10,178 nucleotides of DNA, from the NCBI GenBank assembly GCA_965365655.1, contig CBDUCN010000194.1, forward strand, positions 1 through 10,178. Direction: 5' to 3'. Source of the DNA: JBFHNV01 sp965365655 (GTDB lineage Bacteria > Pseudomonadota > Gammaproteobacteria > HK1). A model generated the notes under the pieces. The model worked only from the letters and a program-made list of their open reading frames with translations, searched no databases and was not told the DNA's origin. The first letter of the stretch is position 1; each line of letters begins with the position of its first letter. Positions 1-6,310 of this stretch are shown in pieces. The position numbers were made by a program, and so were the translations under genes.

Positions 1-279
1 CGTGTCCCGCAGCGCGCGGTTCCACGCCCCCCGGCCAGCCGATGTGCGGCCCGTGTCCCGCAGCGCGCGGTTCCACGCCGCCCGGCCAGCCGATGTGCGG
101 CCCGTGTCCCGCAGCGCGCGGTTCCACGCCCGCCGGCCAGCCGATGTGCGGCCCGTGTCCCGCAGCGCGCGGTTCCACGCCCCCCGGCCAGCCGATGTGC
201 GGCCCGTGCCCCGCAGGGCACGGTTCCACGCCGCCCGGCCAGCCGATGTGCGGCCCGTGCCCCGCAGGGCACGGGTCCG
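1..279. repeat. 51-bp tandem repeat array, five full units plus a partial sixth
   Basis: Units begin at 1, 52, 103, 154 and 205, and a partial unit runs from 256 to about 279. The array may continue to the left of the window. Units 1-4 are nearly identical and differ mainly in a C/G run around unit position 29-30. Unit 5 and the partial unit 6 share three further substitutions near the unit start. The period is 17 codons and no frame on either strand contains a stop, so a repeat protein cannot be excluded. However, no recognisable domain or start is visible and the array lies just downstream of the cyclase gene, so a non-coding minisatellite is more likely. Confidence 0.93.
205..273 (-). terminator. 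Two hairpins downstream of the cyclase gene, possible terminator or mRNA 3' stabiliser
   Basis: At 256-273 and again at 205-222 the minus strand reads CGTGCCC-TGCG-GGGCACG: a perfect 7-bp stem with a UGCG loop closed by C-G, which fits the stable UNCG tetraloop class. The first hairpin lies about 35 nt after the cyclase stop codon. There is no U-tract, so it may halt exonucleases rather than act as a classical intrinsic terminator. The equivalent stems in units 1-4 are mismatched on this strand. Confidence 0.4.
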
Positions 280-308
280 CACGATCGGCCCTCGAAGCCC
301 GAGCCCCC

Positions 309-1376
309 TCAATAGATGGCGATGGGATTGCCCGGCGATCCGGTACCGCCCTTGATCTTCAGCGGCGACCACGCGAACAGGAATTCATAGACTTTTTCCT
401 GCACCAGCTTCGACAGGTCCATGTTCTCCAGGAACCAGATCCCGTTCCGGGTCTGCATCTGCATGTGGCACTCGAAGGGGTCGGACGGGTTCTCTCCCGG
501 CACCGCCTCCACCGCCCAGGTGTCGGCGCCGGTGAACGCGATCTTCTTCCCGATCAGGTAGTCGCACGCGGAGCGCCCGAATCCGGGCTCGCCGGAGTTG
601 AACTTCGCGACGCGCCGCTGCTTCTCCGCGGCGTCGTAGCTGTCCCACGCGCTCGGGTGCCAGACGTTGCCCCAGCCGGTGTACAGGAACACGCAGTCGC
701 CCTCGCCGATGGGGTCGATGCCCTGCTTCTTCACCATCGCCTCGATGTCCGCGTCGGTGATGTTGCCGGGGTCGGACGGGTCGCCACCCTTCGCGGGCTC
801 GAGCATGGCCACCCCGCGGTAGCCGGCGGCGTCGAGCAGCACGCCGCGGCACACGAAGCCCCTGTCGGCCACGTGCTCGACGCCGAGGCGGCCGAGGCCG
901 TAGGCACTGCCGTGCTCCTCCAGCATCGCGCCGTTGTAGAAGAAGTTGCCCTTCGACGTGATCACGCCGATGTGACCCGGGCCGTCGAACTGCGTGCCCA
1001 CCTGGCCGATCTCGGTGGACACCATCTCGTCGTTGTAGACCAGCTTGTGATCGCCGAAAGGCCCGCCGGTGGGGAGGCCCGGGATCGTGAGCTTGAAGCC
1101 GCGAGCGCCGAAGAAGGGCGCGTCGGACTGGTATACCTTCCCGAGCGTCGCGTACTTGCCCTGCTTGATGAGCTTCGCCGCCCGCAGGACCGTCTGGGGC
1201 GTGATGCGGTTGACGGCGCCGGCCATGTCGTCGGCGCCGAAGGGGGACGGCGCCCAGCCCTCGTTCAACGGTGCGTCGTTCGTCTGCGCACCGGCGCTGC
1301 CCGCGACGGCGGCGGCGAGTACGCAGCCGGCCAGCACGGCGGTGGGGCGTCGTGTAGTGGTTGTGGTTGTTGTCAT
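309..1376 (-). CDS. Secreted cyclase-family (kynurenine formamidase-like) hydrolase
   Basis: The 355-residue product belongs to the cyclase family (Pfam Cyclase, the KynB-like fold), whose members are usually metal-dependent amidases or hydrolases of small cyclic or acylated substrates. The start is ATG at 1376, preceded by GAGAGGAGA at good spacing; the longer upstream open frame is not used. Residues 11-30 form a hydrophobic signal segment ending in AGA-Q, so export to the periplasm is likely. The usual metal motif HxGTHxDxPxH appears here as Q125-V-G-T-Q129-F-D131-G-P-G-H135, so both metal-ligand histidines are Gln. The C-terminal region (ENMDLSKL around 317-324, then IKGGTGSPGNPIAIY) is typical of the family and the length suggests an intact gene. 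The substrate is unknown. The gene stands alone, with a degraded Ldh2 fragment upstream and the tandem repeats downstream. Confidence 0.9.
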   Translation of the reverse strand: MTTTTTTTRRPTAVLAGCVLAAAVAGSAGAQTNDAPLNEGWAPSPFGADDMAGAVNRITPQTVLRAAKLIKQGKYATLGKVYQSDAPFFGARGFKLTIPGLPTGGPFGDHKLVYNDEMVSTEIGQVGTQFDGPGHIGVITSKGNFFYNGAMLEEHGSAYGLGRLGVEHVADRGFVCRGVLLDAAGYRGVAMLEPAKGGDPSDPGNITDADIEAMVKKQGIDPIGEGDCVFLYTGWGNVWHPSAWDSYDAAEKQRRVAKFNSGEPGFGRSACDYLIGKKIAFTGADTWAVEAVPGENPSDPFECHMQMQTRNGIWFLENMDLSKLVQEKVYEFLFAWSPLKIKGGTGSPGNPIAIY

Positions 1377-1424
1377 TGCAATCTCCTCTCGTCGGTGGGG
1401 TTCGGTCTCTGGGTGGGGCCCGGT

Positions 1425-1448
1425 GCGGCGGGTCCTGGTGCCCGCCGC
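1425..1448. promoter_or_regulatory. GC-rich hairpin in the cyclase 5' leader
   Basis: GCGGCGGG (1425-1432) and CCCGCCGC (1441-1448) form a perfect 8-bp inverted repeat around an 8-nt loop. It ends about 48 bp before the cyclase ATG on the minus strand. It could be a leader structure of the cyclase mRNA or a terminator for anything transcribed from the upstream fragment. In DNA this rich in GC, chance cannot be excluded. Confidence 0.35.
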
Positions 1449-1573
1449 CGCGCCGGCCGCGCTGCGTACCCGCCCGCCGCGTCCTGCAGTCCCCGTCGTC
1501 CGCGGCCGGCGGCGACTGGGCAGGCCTGTTGCGTCGTCTGTCCCGGCGCCCGACAGGCCCGGACGCGGCCCCG

Positions 1574-1819
1574 TCAGCCGAGCACGTAGACGTCCGCCCC
1601 CAGAGCCTCGGCGGTGCGTGTGAGACCCGCCAGCGTCGCGTCGTTGAGCGGAATCCCGTTCGTAACGTAGCGCGCCGCGGTCTCCGCTTCCAGTTCCCCC
1701 GCGACGTACGGGCGATCCACTCCCGGCGCGCTCGACGACGCGTGGACCTCGGCGATCACCGCGCCCACCTCGGCGCGGAAGTCGTCCAGCGCGGTGAACA
1801 CGCCGATGTTCATCGCCAT
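1574..1819 (-). pseudogene. C-terminal fragment of an Ldh2-family malate/L-lactate dehydrogenase
   Basis: This 81-residue reading frame aligns without gaps to residues 291-371 of the intact Ldh2-family enzyme at 2316-3431. By hand count 65 of 81 positions are identical, and both end in VLG followed by TGA. Nucleotide similarity also continues for roughly 15-20 bases past the stop codon. Homology ends abruptly near 1822, and the N-terminal 290 residues, with the catalytic His and the cofactor-binding region, are absent. The ATG at 1819 is the in-frame equivalent of an internal Met and has no convincing Shine-Dalgarno sequence. The frame has stayed open despite about 20% divergence. I read it as a remnant of an older duplication or of a second paralogue; expression as a short protein is possible but unsupported. 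Confidence 0.85.
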
Positions 1820-1848
1820 CACGGCGCCTCTTCGTGTGCAGCCCTTGA

Positions 1849-2126
1849 TGCATGCTGGCGCACTGGCCGGCGTACCTCGCGCACGTGGCCACCGAGTTCG
1901 GTCCGCGCTTCGACGACGCGGCCACCCGGGAGTGCTGCGACACGCTGGCCGCGCAGTGGATGCCGCGGCGACGGATCTGTTGGCCGCGCTGCCGGCGCCT
2001 GCGCGCCCGCCGCGGGCGGAGCATGCAGCGGTGCTCGTCGCGGTGGATCGATACCGTGGCACCAGTGCGCAGACGGTCGTGTTCGGCACCCTGCTGCGCG
2101 ACGCGTTGCCGGTCGCAGCCGCCTGA
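1849..2126 (+). pseudogene. Frameshifted fragment resembling the C-terminal part of DehI-type 2-haloacid dehalogenases
   Basis: In frame 1 from about 1849 the sequence reads LAHWPAYLAHVATEFGPRF and continues to about 1957. The protein-like reading then moves to frame 3 (DAAATDLLAALPAPARP onward) and ends at TGA 2124-2126. The helical, Ala/Leu-rich pattern with an HWPAYL start and a PAPARP segment reminds me of group I 2-haloacid dehalogenases (DehI), which hydrolyse 2-haloacids to 2-hydroxyacids. This is recall of a pattern, not an alignment. A stop codon lies immediately upstream at 1846-1848, there is no ribosome-binding site, and only about 92 residues remain of a family of roughly 300. 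The piece is 5'-truncated and has a one-base deletion or equivalent near 1955-1960. It faces away from the Ldh2 fragment across a junction at about 1822-1849. Confidence 0.45.
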
Positions 2127-2315
2127 GTGTCACACCCGCAGCGCTCTGCCCGACCGGCTCCGTCGCGCCGCGATCAGGGCGCGCGGCGCCGCGCGCGCCA
2201 GATCCTCGACCATCCGCTCCAGCTCGCTGACGCGGCCTTCGCGGGACGCGTCTGCGCGTCGTGCACAGCGGCCGGCCCGTGCGTGCTGCGTCCGGTCGCG
2301 TCGGGCGCGGCGCCG

Positions 2316-3431
2316 TCAGCCGAGCACGGAGATGTCGGCCCCGACGGCCTGCGCGGTGCGCGCGAGACCCGCGAGCGTCGCGTCGTTGAGCGGGATCCCG
2401 CTCTCGGCGTAGCGCGCCGCGGTCTCCGCTTCCAGTTCCCCCGCGACGTACAGACGATCCACCCCCGGCGCGCGCGACGACGCGTGGACCTCGGCGATCA
2501 CCGCGTCCATCTCGGCGCGGAAGTCGTCCGGCTCGGTGAACGCGCCGATGTCCATCGCCATCATGAAGTGGCCGTCGCGCCCGGCGTTCGGCCCGTCGTC
2601 GAGATTGCCGAGGCGGACGCCGTACCCGGCGCCGGACAGCAGCGTCGCGAGCACGCCCATCGCCATCGCGAGGTTCACGCCCTTGTAGTCGCCGATCGGA
2701 CGCAGCAGCCCGTCCAGCGCCGCGCGCGGGTCGGTCGTGGGCTGGCCGCGGTCGTCGAAGGCCCAGCCCTCGGGCAGGGTCTGGCCCTTCTGGTGGTAGA
2801 CCACCACCTTGCCGCGCGCGCACGCGGCGAAGGCCGCGTCCATCACGAACGGGCGCTCGCGCCCGGCCGGGATGCCGACGGCCAGCGGGTTCATGCCCAC
2901 GATGCGGTCCGCGCCGCCCCACGGCGCCATCGTCGGCAGCGCGTTGGTCGCGGCGAGCCCGATCATCCCGTCGGCCACCGCCATCTGCACGTACGGGAAC
3001 ATCGCGCCGCAGTGATTGGAGTTGCCCACCGCCGCGAACGCGACGCCGGTGTCGCGCGCACGCGCGATCGCGCTGCGCATCGCGAAGTGGCCGGCGATCT
3101 GGCCCATCGCGTTGTCGCCGTCGACGACCAGCGCCGCGCCGCGTTCGCGGCGGATGCGCGGACGCCCGCGCGGATTCACGCCGCCGCGCACGCCGGCGAC
3201 TTCGGACCGGGTGCCGGCCTCGGGCGGCGGCGACAGCCGCCCGGCGTAGTCCGGCACGCGCATCACGCCGTGGGAGTGCACGCCGTGCAGGTCCGCATCG
3301 GCGAGGCTGGTGCCGAGGATCGCGGCATCCTCGGCGCTCATGCCGCACGCGGCGAAGATGTTCGCGGCGGCGGTGCCGAGCGCGTCGTGGCTCACGCGGC
3401 GCTCGTTCTCGGAGCCGGGATACGCGGTCAT
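2316..3431 (-). CDS. Malate/L-lactate/sulfolactate dehydrogenase family (Ldh2/ComC-like) oxidoreductase
   Basis: The 371-residue product is a full-length member of the Ldh2 family, NAD(P)-dependent cytoplasmic enzymes that interconvert 2-hydroxy and 2-oxo acids (malate, lactate, ureidoglycolate, R-sulfolactate) or reduce cyclic imines. Family signatures are visible: DADLHGVHSHGVMRVPDY at 45-62 with the conserved His, INPR-like VNPRGRPR (85-92), ALVVDGDNAMGQ (100-111), GNSNHCGAMFPY (136-147) for the nucleotide site, MNPLAVGIPAG (180-190), LPEGWAFDDRG (219-229) and GDYKGVNL (247-254). ATG at 3431 is chosen because CAGGAGAT lies just before it. The gene follows the SDR gene on the same strand after about 260 bp, so co-transcription is possible. 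The substrate cannot be read from sequence. A diverged copy of its last 81 codons lies downstream at 1574-1819. Confidence 0.92.
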   Translation of the reverse strand: MTAYPGSENERRVSHDALGTAAANIFAACGMSAEDAAILGTSLADADLHGVHSHGVMRVPDYAGRLSPPPEAGTRSEVAGVRGGVNPRGRPRIRRERGAALVVDGDNAMGQIAGHFAMRSAIARARDTGVAFAAVGNSNHCGAMFPYVQMAVADGMIGLAATNALPTMAPWGGADRIVGMNPLAVGIPAGRERPFVMDAAFAACARGKVVVYHQKGQTLPEGWAFDDRGQPTTDPRAALDGLLRPIGDYKGVNLAMAMGVLATLLSGAGYGVRLGNLDDGPNAGRDGHFMMAMDIGAFTEPDDFRAEMDAVIAEVHASSRAPGVDRLYVAGELEAETAARYAESGIPLNDATLAGLARTAQAVGADISVLG

Positions 3432-3693
3432 CGGGGATCTCCTGTCGTGACTGTCGTGGGCCGTGCCGTCGAGTGCATCGCCGGGGCCGCGGCACGCCCG
3501 GCGGCGGCTATGTGGCGGGTGACCGGGCGCCGCGGGCGGTGCGCACGCCCGGCCGCGGGCGAGCGGCAACGATCGGTGCACGGCACGCGCGCGCGGGGCC
3601 GTCGTGGCGGTCGGGCGCGACGCTCGAAGCTCAGGAATCTTCCGCGCGCCGTCGCACCGCACGTGCAGCAGGCGGGTTGAGGTTCACGAGCGC

Positions 3694-4458
3694 TCAGTGC
3701 GCGGTCCAGCCCCCGTCCACCTTCAGGCAGGTGCCGGTGACCATGCCCGACGCGGGCGACGCGAGGTACAGCACCGCGGCCGCGACGTCGTCGGGCTTCG
3801 CGATCGTGCCGAGCGGGATCATCCCGAGCACGAAGTCGCGGAACGCCGGGTCGGCCATCATCTGCGCGCCCATCGGCGTCTCGGTGAACGTGGGCGCAAC
3901 GGTGTTCACGCGGATCCCGTGCGGCGCGAGCTCCACCGCCATCGCCTTGCTCAGGCCTTCGATCGCGTGCTTGCTCATGCAGTACACGGTGCGGCGCGGC
4001 GAGCCCACGTGCCCCATCTGCGAGGACATGTGGATCATCGAGCCGCCGCCGCCGCGCAGCATGACCCGGGCCGCGCTGCGCGCGACGCGATACGCGGCCC
4101 GCACGTTCAGATCGAGCAGCCAGTCCAGGACCTCGTCCGGGGTCTCGGCCATCGGCATGGGCTTGTTGGCGCCGGCGTTGTTCACCAGCACGTCGAGGCC
4201 GTCCAGCGCCTCGATGCGCGCGAGCAGCGCGTCGCCGCTGACGTCCTCGGTCCAGCACTGCACCGGCCCCGGGGCCTCGTCGGCGAGGCTGTCGAGGTCG
4301 GCGGCGGTGCGCGCGACGCCGATCACCTCGGCGCCGGCGCGCGACAGCGCGAGGGCGCACGCGCGGCCGAGCCCGCGCCCGGCGCCGGTGACCAGCGCCA
4401 CGCGGCCGTCGAGCCCTGCGGCCCACTCCGGTAGCGCGGTGACGGTGCGGTCGGTCAT
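3694..4458 (-). CDS. Short-chain dehydrogenase/reductase (classical SDR)
   Basis: The 254-residue product has every landmark of a classical SDR: the Rossmann motif TGAGRGLG (24-31), a D72-V pair contacting adenine, NNAG (93-96), N118, and a Ser145-Tyr159-Lys163 triad within SSQMG and VYCMSKHA. The C-terminal VTGTCLKVDGGW is also standard. The acidic or basic residue that sets NAD versus NADP preference is unclear (ARTAAD after strand 2). Such enzymes oxidise or reduce secondary alcohols or ketones in the cytoplasm, and the substrate cannot be deduced. The gene lies upstream of the Ldh2-family gene on the same strand, suggesting a two-step alcohol or hydroxyacid oxidation. Its start at 4458 agrees with the usual SDR N-terminus; the preceding GGAGCC is a modest ribosome-binding site. 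Confidence 0.93.
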   Translation of the reverse strand: MTDRTVTALPEWAAGLDGRVALVTGAGRGLGRACALALSRAGAEVIGVARTAADLDSLADEAPGPVQCWTEDVSGDALLARIEALDGLDVLVNNAGANKPMPMAETPDEVLDWLLDLNVRAAYRVARSAARVMLRGGGGSMIHMSSQMGHVGSPRRTVYCMSKHAIEGLSKAMAVELAPHGIRVNTVAPTFTETPMGAQMMADPAFRDFVLGMIPLGTIAKPDDVAAAVLYLASPASGMVTGTCLKVDGGWTAH

Positions 4459-4504
4459 GTCAGTGGCTCCGGGCAGCGCGGCGGGGGCGCGCGATCGTAC
4501 GCGA

Positions 4505-4515
4505 TGACGTCGTCA
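4505..4515. promoter_or_regulatory. Palindrome upstream of the SDR gene, candidate operator
   Basis: TGACG-T-CGTCA is a perfect inverted repeat around one base, centred about 52 bp before the SDR start codon. Its position would suit a dimeric regulator overlapping the promoter, but no regulator gene is present in the window and no -35/-10 pair stands out. Confidence 0.3.
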
Positions 4516-4537
4516 CGGCGAAGGCGCGGCGGGTGGG

Positions 4538-4635
4538 TCACCCGCGCAGCGACCGGTTGCCTACGCGCATGACGCCGCCGCGTACCGACGTTCCGGCGGG
4601 CCGTGCGCATGCGTGCAGCGCCCCGTGCGAACGCC
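4538..4635. repeat. Dispersed imperfect repeat of about 100 bp, copy A
   Basis: This copy aligns with 8751-8849. The conserved 3' part, from GGGCCG through GCGCATGCGTGCAG to GCGAACGC, is nearly identical. Moving 5' the match weakens but stays almost gap-free back to a shared GTCACCCG, with many C/T and A/G differences. It contains the palindrome CGCATGCG. The copy lies 80-180 bp upstream of the SDR start, in the opposite orientation to that gene. Confidence 0.65.
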
Positions 4636-4829
4636 AGGCGACAGTCAGCCGATGGCCCCGTTCGTGCGCGTGAGCGTGTTGACCGCGAAGCGGACCAGGA
4701 CGAGCAAGCGCCCCGTTCGCCGGGTGCCGTCGGTATCAGGTGCGGATGGGAGTCTCGCGAGCTGTGCGGGGACCTGGGCAGCGCGTGCCCGTGTCGACAA
4801 AGGCTCTCCCGGCGCCGCGACCGCCGCGC

Positions 4830-6188
4830 TCACGGCAACGGCGCCCCCAGGCAGTGCAGGCCGCCGCCGAGCATCATCAGCTCGTTCGGCGTCACGCCGT
4901 CGGCGGCGACCGGCGCGACCGCCAGGCCGAGCCCGGAGAAGGTCGCGCTCGCCGCCTCGTCCAGCGCCGGCACGCCGTAGTGGAGCAGGTAGACGGTACG
5001 GCTGCCGTCCGGCTGCCGGCCGCTCAGCACGTTGCAGTAGTTGAAGCAGGTGTTCACGCGGCCGAGCGAGTCGTGCTCCGGGTCCAGGCGCAGGTCCGGC
5101 TGGCGCAGCACGCGGTAGCCGAGCGAGGCCAGCGTCCGCGCATGGGCCGCCAGCCGCGGCCGGCGGAAGGCTGCCGTCGCCTCCAGGTCCACGGCGAGCA
5201 GGCGGCGCATGTCGCGCGGCGGCAGGTGGTGGTGCTCGAACAGCGGCGCGTGCGCCAGCACCGCGGGCAGGTGCTCGAGGCCCAGATCCGGGTCCGCGAC
5301 CACGGCGGTGGGCACGCCGTCGCAGCGGCCCAGCAGGCAGACGTCCAGGTCGACGTGGAAATCGGCCTGGCCGCCCGCCAGGAGGTACGGCGGGCGCTCG
5401 CCGGCGATCGCGGCGGCGTGCAGCGCCCGCGCCTCCCCGACGTCGCCCAGCACGGTGAAGTTCACGCCGAACTCCTCGCCCAGCGCGCCCACGGCCTGCT
5501 CCTCGCTCAGCCCGAGCTGGTTCATCGCATCGGCGATGGTGTTCGCGCCGACCACCGCGGCATGACCGTCGTAGAGGAGATTGCCGCCCTCCCACGGCAG
5601 GCCGGAGCGCAGCACCGGCATGGCCAGGGCCTCCGAGACGGCCTCCGCATCATCGTGCTCGTGCAGGTCGGTGTCGTCGTCGAAGCTCGCGTCGGCCCGC
5701 GGCAGCAGCAGACTCGGCGAGCCGTCCCCGGACACGACGCAGCAGGCGTTGTCGCGGGCGAACAGCTTCGCCACCGGGAAGCCGGCGAACCGCACGCGCG
5801 CCGGGTCTGCGCCCCAGCGGCGCAGCAGGATGTCGAGGCGCCGGTGATCGGCACCGGGGCGCGCCAGCACGGTGAAGCGCGTCGCGCCCGGCAGCGTCTC
5901 CAGCAGTGCGCGCAGCAGCTTGAGGCCGAGGGCGACGCACGGGGCCGACTCGGGAAGCTGCAGGCGCAGGTGACCGAGCGGCTCGGCCGGGCTCTCCGCG
6001 AGCAGCCGCGCGCCCGGCGCGGCCGGGCGGAACGCGAAGCTCCCCGCGTCCGCCGGATCGCGGAACATCCGCAGCACGTCGAGCGGCAGGCCGAGCGCGG
6101 CCAGCACCTCGTCGTCCGGCCGCGGCCCGTCCGCGATCAGGCGCTGCCAGACCTCCGCGAGCGGCGCCCGGGCGAGGCCTTCGCGCAC
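4830..6188 (-). CDS. Pentein-superfamily guanidine-modifying enzyme (peptidylarginine/agmatine deiminase-like), candidate RiPP maturase
   Basis: The 452-residue product shows the pentein catalytic set in order: A144-R-D146-N, E200-GGN in LPWEGGN, H278-V-D280 in FHVDLDVCLLG, and C446 in GGGLHCLGAP six residues from the C-terminus. Enzymes with this Asp/Glu-His-Cys arrangement hydrolyse or transfer the guanidinium of arginine derivatives (arginine, agmatine or protein-arginine deiminases, amidinotransferases). Agmatine deiminases are usually about 340-370 residues; here roughly 85 extra N-terminal residues precede the fold and could bind a partner or leader peptide. The gene lies 122 bp downstream of a GG-leader peptide gene on the same strand, suggesting that Arg residues of that peptide are the substrate. 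The GTG start at 6188 is the only standard start in reach and has a weak ribosome-binding site, while the frame stays open upstream, so the true N-terminus is uncertain. Free arginine or agmatine as substrate is the main alternative. Confidence 0.82.
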   Translation of the reverse strand: MREGLARAPLAEVWQRLIADGPRPDDEVLAALGLPLDVLRMFRDPADAGSFAFRPAAPGARLLAESPAEPLGHLRLQLPESAPCVALGLKLLRALLETLPGATRFTVLARPGADHRRLDILLRRWGADPARVRFAGFPVAKLFARDNACCVVSGDGSPSLLLPRADASFDDDTDLHEHDDAEAVSEALAMPVLRSGLPWEGGNLLYDGHAAVVGANTIADAMNQLGLSEEQAVGALGEEFGVNFTVLGDVGEARALHAAAIAGERPPYLLAGGQADFHVDLDVCLLGRCDGVPTAVVADPDLGLEHLPAVLAHAPLFEHHHLPPRDMRRLLAVDLEATAAFRRPRLAAHARTLASLGYRVLRQPDLRLDPEHDSLGRVNTCFNYCNVLSGRQPDGSRTVYLLHYGVPALDEAASATFSGLGLAVAPVAADGVTPNELMMLGGGLHCLGAPLP

Positions 6189-6310
6189 CTCGCGCCGCAG
6201 GCTGCGCAGCTCTCGCAGCCCGGCGCCGATTCCGCGCCAGTCGCGCGCCTCGCTGCCCGGCGAGCGGTGGCCACTCTCGGCCCCCTGCCCGCCCGGCGAC
6301 CCGCCGCGGG

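Larger units (their letters stand above)
4459..4829. other. Gene-free interval between the SDR and pentein genes
   Basis: This 371-bp stretch must carry the SDR promoter and the 3' end of the pentein transcript. It holds a TGACG-T-CGTCA palindrome at 4505-4515 and one copy of a dispersed repeat of about 100 bp (4538-4635). A weak 5-bp hairpin GGGCA-GCGCG-TGCCC lies at 4776-4790, about 40 bp past the pentein stop codon. Open frames here show no recognisable protein. Confidence 0.6.

Noticed and set aside
1..279. CRISPR array
   Set aside because: The 51-bp units are contiguous and near-identical throughout, with no unique spacers. This is a plain tandem repeat.
1284..1376. Tat signal peptide on the cyclase
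   Set aside because: An Arg pair occurs at residues 9-10, but the following residues (PTAV) do not fit the twin-arginine motif. A Sec signal fits better.
42..1589. Long plus-strand open frame of 515 codons across the repeats and the cyclase gene
   Set aside because: It is antisense to the clearly recognisable cyclase gene. Its translation is low-complexity and rich in Arg, Ala and Val, as expected for a high-GC shadow frame.
2127..2315. Short minus-strand coiled-coil-like frame (SELERMVEDLARAA) between the DehI-like remnant and the Ldh2 gene
   Set aside because: It has a helical look and a stop, but no start, no ribosome-binding site and no recognisable family. It may be a remnant or chance.
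1819..3495. Minus-strand open frame of 558 codons in another frame of the Ldh2 region
   Set aside because: It is an extremely Arg-rich translation overlapping the real gene on the same strand; this is a GC-driven artefact.
2127..3680. Plus-strand open frame of 517 codons
   Set aside because: It lies opposite the Ldh2-family gene, whose motifs are unambiguous. The plus translation has no domain and is typical of shadow frames.
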